A DNA stretch of 20,883 nt from JAWXBG01 sp034439875 (GTDB lineage Bacteria > Bacteroidota > Bacteroidia > Flavobacteriales_D > Sanyastnellaceae). The stretch spans positions 1 through 20,883 of the forward strand of contig JAWXBG010000072.1 of assembly GCA_034439875.1 (NCBI GenBank), in the 5' to 3' direction. The notes under the pieces were generated by a model that made no database searches, was not told the DNA's origin, and saw only the letters and a program-made list of their open reading frames with translations. Below are positions 14,327 to 20,883 of the stretch, one piece after another. How positions within the stretch are numbered: the first letter of the stretch is position 1; every line of letters starts with the position of its first letter. Both the position numbers and the translations under genes were made by a program.

Positions 14327-16462
14327 ATGGCTAAAAAATCTCCTAAAGCACAATCGTTCAAACGCGATTTAAGAGCTGAAATATTGACGGTTTTTGAAAG
14401 GCACGGAAAAAAACCTCTAAACCACAAACAAATAGCGGCCGAAATTGGCGTGAGCGACAGTGGTATTCGCGAATTGATTCTTGAGATCCTTCGCACCGAA
14501 ACCGAAAAGGGAAACCTCTCTGAAGTTGAAACCGGAAAATACCGCTCCACAAAAACGAACACCGAAAGTCTCGAAGGAATCATAGAGATCAATCGTCACG
14601 GAAAGGGCTTCGTAAGTGTGCCTGGATACGACAAAGACATTCAAATCCCAAAGGGCGACACATCAACGGCCCTTTGGGGCGATCGGGTTGAAATAGCCTT
14701 TAACCCAAGATCAAGAAGGCTCGATGGCAGAGTGATCCGCGTGATAGAAAGGCTTCGACAGTCGTACGTCGGCATACTCGAATATGTGCACGGCGAGTAT
14801 TCTGTAACTCCTTCCGACATGCGCATACACGTAGAGTTCGATATTGATAAAGATGATCTCAATGGAGCAAAAAAGGGCGACAAAGTGGTTATGGAAATCA
14901 TGCGTTGGGACCATCCTGGGAAAAATCCAAAAGCAAAAATTACCCGTGTACTTGGCAGGCCCGGAGAGCACCTCACCGAAATGCACGCTATCATGGCTGA
15001 ATACGGCTTACCCGAAGCCTTTCCCGAGGCTGTAGAAGAAGAAGCAATGAACATCAGTGAAGCCATAACGGAAGAAGAAATAGCCAAACGAAAAGACTTT
15101 AGGGGCATCACAACATTCACCATTGATCCATACGACGCCAAAGACTTTGATGATGCTCTCTCATACCGGATTTTGGAAAACGGAAATATTGAAGTGGGTG
15201 TGCACATAGCAGATGTAAGTCATTATGTAAAACACGGAATGCTTTGCGAAACAGAAGGGTTCAGTCGGGCTACCTCGGTTTATTTAGTGGACAGAACCAT
15301 TCCCATGTTGCCAGAAAAACTGTCCAACATGCTCTGCTCATTGCGCCCGAAAGAAGAAAAGCTGTGCTTCAGCGCCGTTTTTGAACTCGACAAAAATGCT
15401 GCGCTTGTGAACGAATGGTTTGGAAGAACGATCATCTTTTCGGATCGACGATTTACCTATGAAGAGGCTCAAGAAAGAATTGAATCCGGCGTTGGTGATT
15501 TTGCCATTGAACTAAAATCATTGGATGATTTAGCCAAAAAAATGCGCGCCGTTCGATACAACAACGGAGCGATAGATTTTAACTCTGAAGAAGTAAAATT
15601 CAAGTTGGATGAAAAAGGACATCCTCTTGGGGTAATGATTAAGGTGATGAAAGATTCCAATCAATTGATTGAAGATTTCATGCTTTTAGCCAATTGTCGT
15701 GTTGCTGAATTCATCGGCAATCCAAAAAACAAACAGCCAAAACCTTTTGTTTATAGAGTCCACGACGAACCAGACCCGGAAAAGCTCACACTGCTCCGCA
15801 CTTTTTTAAAACATCTTGGATACAAACTTCCAAGGCCCACTGACAGTGTTTCCGGAAATGTGGTGAAAGAACTTCTTTCGAAAGCAGAGGGTCAGCCCGA
15901 GGAAAGTATCATTAGGACTATGGCTGTGAGGAGTATGCGCAAAGCCGAGTATAGCCCCGATAATATCGGGCACTACGGACTTGCGTTTCCTTTTTACACG
16001 CATTTCACATCACCTATCAGGCGATATCCCGACGTAATGGTGCATAGATTGTTGGCGCGTTATCTCGAAGGGGGACAAGCGGCCGATCAGCGCGATCTGG
16101 ACTTCAGGTGCAAACACAGTTCTCTGATGGAAAAACGCGCGGCTGAGGCTGAAAGGGCCTCAATCAAATACAAGCAAGTAGAGTATATGCTCATGCATCG
16201 CGACATGGAGTTCGACGCGCTGATTTCAGGAATCACTGGATGGGGTATGTATGCAGAGGTTCGCGAAACCCGTTGCGAGGGACTTATATCAATCAATTCG
16301 CTTAAGGGAGATCAGTTTCAATTCGACGAATCGAAATACATTATACAAGGCTTGAGATCCAAAAAAGAATATCGAATGGGTGATATAATTCGGATAAAAG
16401 TAATGGACGGAGATCTTCAAAAAAGAACGCTTGACTTTATGTTGGTAGATCCAGAGAAGTAA
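14327..16462 (+). CDS. rnr: RNase R, 3'-5' exoribonuclease
   Basis: The 711-residue processive exoribonuclease degrades structured RNA. From the N-terminus there is a winged-helix domain (residues 12-75), cold-shock/OB domains (about 80-210), and the RNB catalytic domain from about 258, with the metal-ligand cluster TIDPYDAKDFDDALSY (D267, D273, D275, D276) and GVHIADVSHYV. The late HFTSPIRRYPDVMVHRLL motif follows, then a C-terminal S1 domain (ALISGITGWGMYAEV...LDFML). There is no lysine-rich tail. ATG 14327 was chosen because homology starts at MAKKSPKAQSFKRDL; an in-frame ATG at 14255 would add 24 residues (FIAVFQVVRCCNNSFLYFYI) that look non-coding. A TACTTTTA sequence 5 nt before the ATG resembles a -7 element. 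Confidence 0.96.
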   Translation: MAKKSPKAQSFKRDLRAEILTVFERHGKKPLNHKQIAAEIGVSDSGIRELILEILRTETEKGNLSEVETGKYRSTKTNTESLEGIIEINRHGKGFVSVPGYDKDIQIPKGDTSTALWGDRVEIAFNPRSRRLDGRVIRVIERLRQSYVGILEYVHGEYSVTPSDMRIHVEFDIDKDDLNGAKKGDKVVMEIMRWDHPGKNPKAKITRVLGRPGEHLTEMHAIMAEYGLPEAFPEAVEEEAMNISEAITEEEIAKRKDFRGITTFTIDPYDAKDFDDALSYRILENGNIEVGVHIADVSHYVKHGMLCETEGFSRATSVYLVDRTIPMLPEKLSNMLCSLRPKEEKLCFSAVFELDKNAALVNEWFGRTIIFSDRRFTYEEAQERIESGVGDFAIELKSLDDLAKKMRAVRYNNGAIDFNSEEVKFKLDEKGHPLGVMIKVMKDSNQLIEDFMLLANCRVAEFIGNPKNKQPKPFVYRVHDEPDPEKLTLLRTFLKHLGYKLPRPTDSVSGNVVKELLSKAEGQPEESIIRTMAVRSMRKAEYSPDNIGHYGLAFPFYTHFTSPIRRYPDVMVHRLLARYLEGGQAADQRDLDFRCKHSSLMEKRAAEAERASIKYKQVEYMLMHRDMEFDALISGITGWGMYAEVRETRCEGLISINSLKGDQFQFDESKYIIQGLRSKKEYRMGDIIRIKVMDGDLQKRTLDFMLVDPEK

Positions 16463-16486
16463 GTTTCTTCGTGTAAGTCATGCCAA

Positions 16487-16701
16487 TTCTGCCCAGAAAT
16501 AGTTCATCCTCAATTGCGCATTGAAAGCTTCTTAGGGGTAATGCTTTGCGGGAAGTAATAACGCGACCAATGAACTCCGATGTCGCAATCGCGTGATTCG
16601 GTTTTATCCCGGAATCCGCACTGGAAGTCGCGATGAAGCGCTAATACCGTTTATGTATTTGCAATAGTCCAATTTCGTTTCACTCTATTCGCTTATAACA
16701 G
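16487..16701 (+). repeat. Composite intergenic repeat downstream of rnr
   Basis: This stretch contains TTGCGCATTGAAAGC with TAATGCTT (16514-16546), a degenerate form of the GCGCATT/AATGCGC hairpin, then 16553-16601, which matches 4553-4601 at 41 of 49 positions. After a second variant GGAATCCGCACTGGAAGT, the module AATAGTCCAATTTCG with CACTCTATT (16663-16701) matches 4718-4756 in inverted orientation. The modules are therefore the same as at 4480-4756, with the last one flipped. Confidence 0.7.
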
Positions 16702-16715
16702 CTAAATAAACCGGA

Positions 16716-17573
16716 TTAGAACTCTACGTAATGTTTCTTTTTGAGTTTCGGGCGGCCATCTTTTTTCAGGCAAACGTGACGATAGCTATACTCTGCTTCT
16801 TCATCGCCCATGGCGGAGGCGTCTACCCAATCATTGCAGGCTCCATCAAGGTCGTGCAAATTGAACATCGCAAGCCCTCGATAGTATAAAATCTCGGTGA
16901 GATACTCGGTGTCTTCCAGTTTCAGTTCTGATAATGTTTCAATGGCTTTGGCGTCCTGACCCATGTCCATATACAACAGTGCAATGTGAAACTTGGCGCG
17001 CAAAAGTTCTGGATCCAAGCGATACGATTCAGTGAAGTCTTCCATTGCGAGCAGGTTTTTACCTTGCTCTACAAAAGCTGCTCCTCTCAGATAATAGGCC
17101 GCGGTATAATTCGAGTCCAAAAAAATTGCCTCATCCAAATATCTAATCGCGGCCCTATTTTGCATGGTCATGTATTCTACTACACCAATCCAATAATATG
17201 GTGCCGCTTCATTTTCATGTCGCGCTAGATAAGTCATCAAGTCTAAACGTGCTTCGTCGTACATATGCAACGAAGACTTACAAACTCCTCTGTTCAAATA
17301 AAGATCATCGCGCTTGTAACCAAACAGCGCTGCACGATCATAGTCTGCCAAAGCAGCCTGATAGCTCTCTTCTTTGTGAAGGCAATCTGCACGGAGCATG
17401 TACGAATCCGCGTCTTGTGAAACCAATAGAAGAGAGTCCAGAATTGACTTTGCTTCCCCGTATCGCGCACTTTTATAGGCATTTTCAGCGTCCCTCAAGC
17501 TCATTTGAGCGCCTGCTTCGCCAAATAGCAAAAAAGCAAAAACAGGGAATATATTTCGGAGAAAACAATCCAT
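16716..17573 (-). CDS. Secreted TPR-repeat protein
   Basis: The 285-residue product starts at ATG 17571-17573, giving a signal peptide (MDCFLRNIFPVFAFLLFGEA, cleavage near AGAQ). A longer in-frame extension to 17750 overlaps the divergent hydrolase gene and is not used. The mature part is made of about six 34-residue tetratricopeptide repeats, with typical A-x-x-x-Y helices: AENAYKSARYGEAKSILDSL, EESYQAALADYDRAALFGYK, MQNRAAIRYLDEAIFLDSNY, and GKNLLAMEDFTESYRLDPE. A basic tail (KKDGRPKLKKKHYVEF) ends it. TPR proteins of this kind bind peptides or partner proteins in the periplasm; the partner is unknown. A perfect inverted repeat lies directly upstream. Confidence 0.85.
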   Translation of the reverse strand: MDCFLRNIFPVFAFLLFGEAGAQMSLRDAENAYKSARYGEAKSILDSLLLVSQDADSYMLRADCLHKEESYQAALADYDRAALFGYKRDDLYLNRGVCKSSLHMYDEARLDLMTYLARHENEAAPYYWIGVVEYMTMQNRAAIRYLDEAIFLDSNYTAAYYLRGAAFVEQGKNLLAMEDFTESYRLDPELLRAKFHIALLYMDMGQDAKAIETLSELKLEDTEYLTEILYYRGLAMFNLHDLDGACNDWVDASAMGDEEAEYSYRHVCLKKDGRPKLKKKHYVEF

Positions 17574-17578
17574 TTTTA

Positions 17579-17597
17579 CCTGTTTACTGAAAACAGG
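17579..17597. repeat. 7-bp inverted repeat in the TPR/hydrolase divergent promoter region
   Basis: CCTGTTTACTGAAAACAGG is a perfect 7-bp stem with a 5-nt loop, starting 5 nt upstream of the TPR gene's ATG and 47 nt upstream of the hydrolase TTG. It could be an operator or a 5'-leader hairpin masking the TPR translation start. Confidence 0.4.
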
Positions 17598-17643
17598 ACC
17601 ATTTTGTTCATATTTCCTATACATTTCCCAAAAATATTTCGCC

Positions 17644-18819
17644 TTGCGTTTGCTCAAAAAAGTACTTCTTGTTCTCGTCTCGTTGATAATTCTCGCTGTG
17701 GCCGCGCTTTTGATAACCGGAAACCAACACGTTCTCAATGGAATTGGCAAAACTTACCTTATTGGCAAAAACAAGCCGGACATCAATGATTTCGGCCACT
17801 TCGAAATGAGGGAAATGAAGAACGGTGAACATGAGGCTTGGGCCAAACATCGATTGTTCGGAAACACCGGGCTCAACAGTGCGCAAGAAAGCTATCACGA
17901 CTCAATGCAAAGTGCTTCGTTTTTGGTGATTCATCGCGACTCTCTTCTTTTTGAAAAATACTGGCGCGGCTTCGATGAAAAAAGCAGAACAAACTGCTTT
18001 TCTATGGCCAAAAGTTTTACTTCCATTCTTGTGGGGGTTGCAATAGAAGAGGGGTATATAAAAAGTGTCAATCAAAAAGTAAGCGAATTCATTCCCGCAT
18101 TTGGTGATGGCAAAAACGCCGACCTTACTATAAAACATCTTTTGCAAATGGCGAGTGGAATCCCTTTTGGCGAAAGCTATAGTAGTCCTTTTGGCTATAT
18201 GGCCCGAGCATATTACGGCAAGAATCTTATTGAAGAAACACTCAAATACAATGTCGAGTATTCGCCTGGTAGCAAATGGATTTATGAGGGAGGAAACACG
18301 GTCTTGATTGCTATGGTGATTCAAAAAGTAACGGGCAGATCACTTTCACAATACTTCGAAGAAAAAGTCTGGTCGTGCATTGGCGCTGAACAAAGTGCCT
18401 TTTGGGCTCTTGATAAAAAGGACGGTTTCGAAAAAGCATACTCTGCGGTTTATGCAAGCGCTCGAGACTATGCCCGGATCGGCTCTCTCTATATGCACAA
18501 TGGTATATGGAAAAATGACACTTTGGTTCCTCCGTCATACGTTGCCGAAAGCCTTGTTGCCAATCAAATTCCAGACAGTTTTGGAGACAACTGTTCGTGG
18601 TATGGTTATCATTGGTGGTTGGGTAATTACAATGGTAAAAAGATTTTCTCGGCACGCGGGCTGCGCGGGCAATACATCATTGTGGTTCCCGAAGATGAAC
18701 TCATCGTAGTGCGAACGGGGCACCAACAAAATAAAGAAAGACAGGACCATATGCCAACCGATATGTTCCGATACATAGATGATGCTATACAGATGGCTGG
18801 CTTGACTGAAGTAAACTAA
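17644..18819 (+). CDS. Membrane-anchored serine hydrolase of the beta-lactamase (class C) fold
   Basis: The 391-residue protein is from the PF00144 family (beta-lactamases, penicillin-binding esterases and DD-peptidases). An N-terminal hydrophobic segment (residues 6-25) probably anchors it or acts as an uncleaved signal. The catalytic SxxK is S120-M-A-K123 in FSMAKSFTSILVG. The second motif position holds Y214-E-G (KWIYEGGNTVL), where Y-x-N is usual, and the third is SARGLRGQY near residues 338-346 rather than KTG. The start is TTG at 17644, since no ATG or GTG fits before the hydrophobic segment. It is followed 12 nt later by an exonuclease gene, which may be co-transcribed. The substrate cannot be predicted; resistance to beta-lactams should not be inferred. 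Confidence 0.88.
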   Translation: MRLLKKVLLVLVSLIILAVAALLITGNQHVLNGIGKTYLIGKNKPDINDFGHFEMREMKNGEHEAWAKHRLFGNTGLNSAQESYHDSMQSASFLVIHRDSLLFEKYWRGFDEKSRTNCFSMAKSFTSILVGVAIEEGYIKSVNQKVSEFIPAFGDGKNADLTIKHLLQMASGIPFGESYSSPFGYMARAYYGKNLIEETLKYNVEYSPGSKWIYEGGNTVLIAMVIQKVTGRSLSQYFEEKVWSCIGAEQSAFWALDKKDGFEKAYSAVYASARDYARIGSLYMHNGIWKNDTLVPPSYVAESLVANQIPDSFGDNCSWYGYHWWLGNYNGKKIFSARGLRGQYIIVVPEDELIVVRTGHQQNKERQDHMPTDMFRYIDDAIQMAGLTEVN

Positions 18820-18831
18820 AACGATAAACAC

Positions 18832-19554
18832 ATGTTAGAACACATCAATCTTGAGGAACTTTTGTTTCTCGACATCGAGACCGTTCCTCAAGAATCCGGT
18901 TTCGAAAAACTTGACTATGAATATCAAAAACTGTGGGAAGACAAGTCTCGCTTTACTCGCGAGAAAAATGTGTTGACTGTTGAAGAGTCATACGGACAAG
19001 CAGGTATCTACGCCGAATTTGGCAAAATTATTTGTATTGGTGTGGGTTACTTCTCCCAGAAAATGGGCGACCGTGTATTTCGGTGCACAGCTTTTAGCGG
19101 CGAAGAAACTACTGTGCTGAAAGAGTTTGCGGACCTCCTCAATCAAAGAACCGGCAATCCTTTTCGGTTTTTATGTGCTCACAACGGGAAAGAGTTCGAC
19201 TTCCCATATATTGGAAGAAGAATGCTTATTAACGGAATAAAACTTCCCGCTATGCTCGACCTCGCGGGTAAAAAACCTTGGGAAGTGGCTCATGTCGACA
19301 CCATGGAGCTGTGGAAGTTTGGAGACTACAAACACTATACATCACTCAAATTGCTTGCAAAAATATTCGGTATTCCCACACCCAAAGATGACATTGATGG
19401 CAGTCAGGTAAGGGAGGTCTACTATGAAGAAAACAACCCCGGCCGCATAAAGGTGTATTGCATGAAAGATGTGCTTACAGTCGCTCAGCTCGTACTAAAA
19501 TACCGAGGAGATAATCTCTTAGAGGGAAATGAAATTGTGATGTTGACTGAATAG
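18832..19554 (+). CDS. Predicted PolB-like 3'-5' exonuclease (PF10108 type)
   Basis: The 240-residue protein has a DnaQ-like ribonuclease H fold with all exonuclease motifs. Exo I is LFLDIETVP (D14, E16), Exo II is FLCAHNGKEFDFPYIGRRM (D123), and Exo III is YCMKDVLTVAQLV (Y209 and D213). D156 in HVDTMELW is a further acidic residue. The Y-x-x-x-D form of Exo III and the GRRM sequence fit the family of stand-alone exonucleases related to DNA polymerase B proofreading domains. It is soluble and cytoplasmic. The RNA or DNA preference is unknown. The gene starts 12 nt after the hydrolase gene. Confidence 0.9.
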   Translation: MLEHINLEELLFLDIETVPQESGFEKLDYEYQKLWEDKSRFTREKNVLTVEESYGQAGIYAEFGKIICIGVGYFSQKMGDRVFRCTAFSGEETTVLKEFADLLNQRTGNPFRFLCAHNGKEFDFPYIGRRMLINGIKLPAMLDLAGKKPWEVAHVDTMELWKFGDYKHYTSLKLLAKIFGIPTPKDDIDGSQVREVYYEENNPGRIKVYCMKDVLTVAQLVLKYRGDNLLEGNEIVMLTE

Positions 19555-19559
19555 ATTCT

Positions 19560-19577
19560 TCATTGATATATCAATGA
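19560..19577. repeat. 18-bp perfect palindrome after the exonuclease gene
   Basis: TCATTGATATATCAATGA is completely self-complementary and begins 6 nt after the exonuclease stop. It could form a weak AT-rich hairpin or serve as a dimeric regulator site. No T-run follows, so a classical terminator is not supported. Confidence 0.45.
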
Positions 19578-19640
19578 TATATTCGCTGTGCGCCCTCCGT
19601 TTCTCTTAAGCTCCAGATGACTGACTAGTGAATCTTTGTC

Positions 19641-19648
19641 TATATTTG
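19641..19648 (+). promoter_or_regulatory. Candidate -7 promoter element (TATATTTG) of the gene at 19663
   Basis: TATATTTG matches TAnnTTTG exactly and lies 14 nt before the ATG, predicting a very short leader. No clear TTG -33 box was found. It implies that the pair of genes from 19663 is transcribed separately from the exonuclease gene. Confidence 0.45.
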
Positions 19649-19662
19649 ACTAGTTAGAAACA

Positions 19663-20115
19663 ATGAAAAGACTACATCATGTTTTGGCGTTTTTGGGGGT
19701 GTTTATTTCAACTTGCGTCTTCTCGCAGTCAGGATATCTTGATCGCGATTCTGTTCAGGGTGCGTGTGACCCTTCAAAAATATATCGCCTAGAAGTTAAT
19801 TCGTCGAAATACAAAAGGGCGGAATGTTTGGTAGGTGATTCCGAAATTCTCGCACGCATCAACTCTACAAAAGAACTTAGGGCGCAAACATCCCTAAAGG
19901 CCAAGTTCGAAATTCTCATCATCATTAGTTGTCAAGGCGTGATTCTTGAAACGGAGATTCTTAAATCAACCAAAGACCCTGAGATTGATCAGTCCATCCG
20001 GGCTGTTTTTCATAAACACAACAAATGGAGCCCCGGAGAAGCAGAGGGCAATAAAGTAGACAGCTTCGTAGTTAAAAAGATCCGAATCAAAAAAGGTATC
20101 GCAGCATGGATATAA
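19663..20115 (+). CDS. Secreted TonB-C-like protein
   Basis: The 150-residue protein has a signal peptide (MKRLHHVLAFLGVFISTCVF, cleavage near FSQ). The C-terminal half (about residues 80-147) follows the TonB C-terminal pattern: KAKFEILIIISCQGVILETE, ILKSTKDPEIDQSIRAVF, W-S-P-G-E-A-E-G-N-K-V and the closing strand FVVKKIRIKKG. The W-x-P-G-x-x-x-G-x-x-V motif is especially typical. As with the two genes at 3032 and 3819 there is no inner-membrane anchor, so it is an orphan domain. The N-terminal part carries two cysteines that may pair. The last 10 nt overlap the next gene, so the two are translationally coupled and probably work together. Confidence 0.7.
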   Translation: MKRLHHVLAFLGVFISTCVFSQSGYLDRDSVQGACDPSKIYRLEVNSSKYKRAECLVGDSEILARINSTKELRAQTSLKAKFEILIIISCQGVILETEILKSTKDPEIDQSIRAVFHKHNKWSPGEAEGNKVDSFVVKKIRIKKGIAAWI

Positions 20116-20780
20116 CCACTTTCCTTCGAAAAAACACTCTGTCGGTTTTCATTGTATGCCTAGGCACATTTGCTTTTGCTGCTTGCAGCGAAGAAATAGC
20201 GACTAAAGAGGCGAAAAAGCATGAGCCCAAAGATTCCATTCGAAACGGAGATATCGTCTTTCAGGAATCACTTTCTACCCTGAGCAAAGCCATTCAGCTT
20301 GCTACCCGCTCTGAATATAGCCACGTTGGAATTGTTTTTGAGGATAAGGGTGAATGGATGGTTTATGAAGCCATTCAGCCTGTGTCCATTACAAAGTTCG
20401 ACGAATGGACAAAGCGCGGCAAAGACTCTCAATACAAATTGATGAGACTAGAGAATGCCGATTCTTTGCTCACGGAATCTGTGTTGGAAAAAATGAAGTC
20501 CTATGCAACGCAGCAAGTGGGTAAGAATTACGATAGTGTTTTTGGTTGGAGCGATGATCAATTCTATTGTTCTGAGCTTGTCTGGAAAGTATACGCGGAA
20601 GGAGCCGAAATTCGACTTACTGCTCCTCGGCCCTTGAAAGAATATGATCTGAGCCATCCATTGGTTAAAAATGAAATGAAGCTGAGGTACGGAGATAATA
20701 TCCCTTTGGAAGAGCCGATGGTTTCTCCAGGCGACTTGTTCGAATCAGATAAACTGCTGGCCGCTCCTGTTAGCAAATAA
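20106..20780 (+). CDS. YiiX-type permuted NlpC/P60-like cysteine hydrolase lipoprotein
   Basis: The 224-residue protein has a lipoprotein signal with lipidated C27 (TFAFAACSEE). The catalytic domain follows the YiiX/YebB family (DUF830, PF05708), a circularly permuted papain-like fold. It shows GDIVFQ (48-53), the histidine motif EYSHVGIVF (H73), VYEAIQPV and the late cysteine motif FYCSELVWKVY (C155). The order histidine before cysteine is the hallmark of the permuted form. Family members are thought to act on lipid, acyl or amide bonds; the substrate here is unknown. It overlaps the TonB-C-like gene by 10 nt. Confidence 0.85.
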   Translation: MDITTFLRKNTLSVFIVCLGTFAFAACSEEIATKEAKKHEPKDSIRNGDIVFQESLSTLSKAIQLATRSEYSHVGIVFEDKGEWMVYEAIQPVSITKFDEWTKRGKDSQYKLMRLENADSLLTESVLEKMKSYATQQVGKNYDSVFGWSDDQFYCSELVWKVYAEGAEIRLTAPRPLKEYDLSHPLVKNEMKLRYGDNIPLEEPMVSPGDLFESDKLLAAPVSK

Positions 20781-20810
20781 TGGAAATGTTACTTAATTAA
20801 TGGCCCACCC

Positions 20811-20883
20811 TGGGCTGCGCATTGGAAGTCTGTTTTGGGTAATGCGCTATAGTATCTTATACCAATTCTGCTTATTAAACCCA
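20811..20883 (+). repeat. Intergenic repeat module with a GCGCATT/AATGCGC hairpin, running off the right edge
   Basis: GCGCATT (20817-20823) and AATGCGC (20841-20847) form the same hairpin as at 4643-4673, with matching loop sequence GGAAGT and TTTTGGGT. ATACCAATTCTGC (20859-20871) follows, then TTATTAAACCCA at the edge, as in the module at 4359-4400. The element continues beyond the window. Confidence 0.7.

Noticed and set aside
14641..15207. 188-codon minus-strand frame inside rnr
   Set aside because: It is antisense to the conserved OB and RNB domains of RNase R and has no recognisable protein features.
17574..17750. 59-residue upstream extension of the TPR gene
   Set aside because: It would overlap the divergent hydrolase gene by more than 100 nt and bury the signal peptide.

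Overview
The window looks like a chromosomal segment of a member of the Bacteroidota, probably a marine or aquatic Flavobacteriales lineage. The reasons are the gene families present (a PF07396-type phosphate porin, DUF3108, small secreted TonB-C-like proteins, a polymorphic secreted module typical of flavobacteria), TAnnTTTG-type -7 promoter motifs in front of several genes, few Shine-Dalgarno sequences, and AT-rich intergenic DNA. No rRNA, tRNA or CRISPR array was seen.

Region 1 (1-1850) is mobile-element debris. It holds the C-terminal end of an ISL3-like transposase, a truncated IS21-family element (four 22-bp end repeats plus the first ~115 codons of istA), a decayed Rhs core fragment on the minus strand, and two minus-strand coding remnants running up to rlmN.

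Region 2 (1852-4760) has rlmN (23S/tRNA A2503/A37 methylation), then two minus-strand paralogues encoding tiny secreted proteins with a TonB-C-like fold. A repeat-rich intergenic stretch follows.

Region 3 (4806-12321) is a complete phosphate-uptake locus. On the minus strand are an outer-membrane phosphate-type porin, a DUF47 PhoU-like protein and a Pit permease. Divergently, on the plus strand, lies the Pst operon pstS-pstC-pstA-pstB-phoU. Together they would carry phosphate across the outer membrane, bind it in the periplasm, and import it either by a low-affinity ion-coupled carrier (Pit) or a high-affinity ABC transporter (Pst). Each inner-membrane system has its own PhoU-family partner. 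No PhoR/PhoB pair is in the window.

Region 4 (12322-20883) holds mostly housekeeping and envelope genes: a DUF3108 protein, a small secreted protein of a flavobacterial surface-module type, RNase R, a secreted TPR protein, a membrane-anchored beta-lactamase-fold serine hydrolase, a PolB-like 3'-5' exonuclease, and an overlapping pair of a TonB-C-like secreted protein and a YiiX-type cysteine-hydrolase lipoprotein.

A modular palindromic repeat family recurs in gene-free gaps at 4359-4756, 12485-12556, 16487-16701 and 20811-20883. It is the least explained structure here. I did not find a clear new multi-gene defence or biosynthetic system; the best leads are this repeat family, the orphan TonB-C-like proteins, and the small remnants beside the Rhs fragment.
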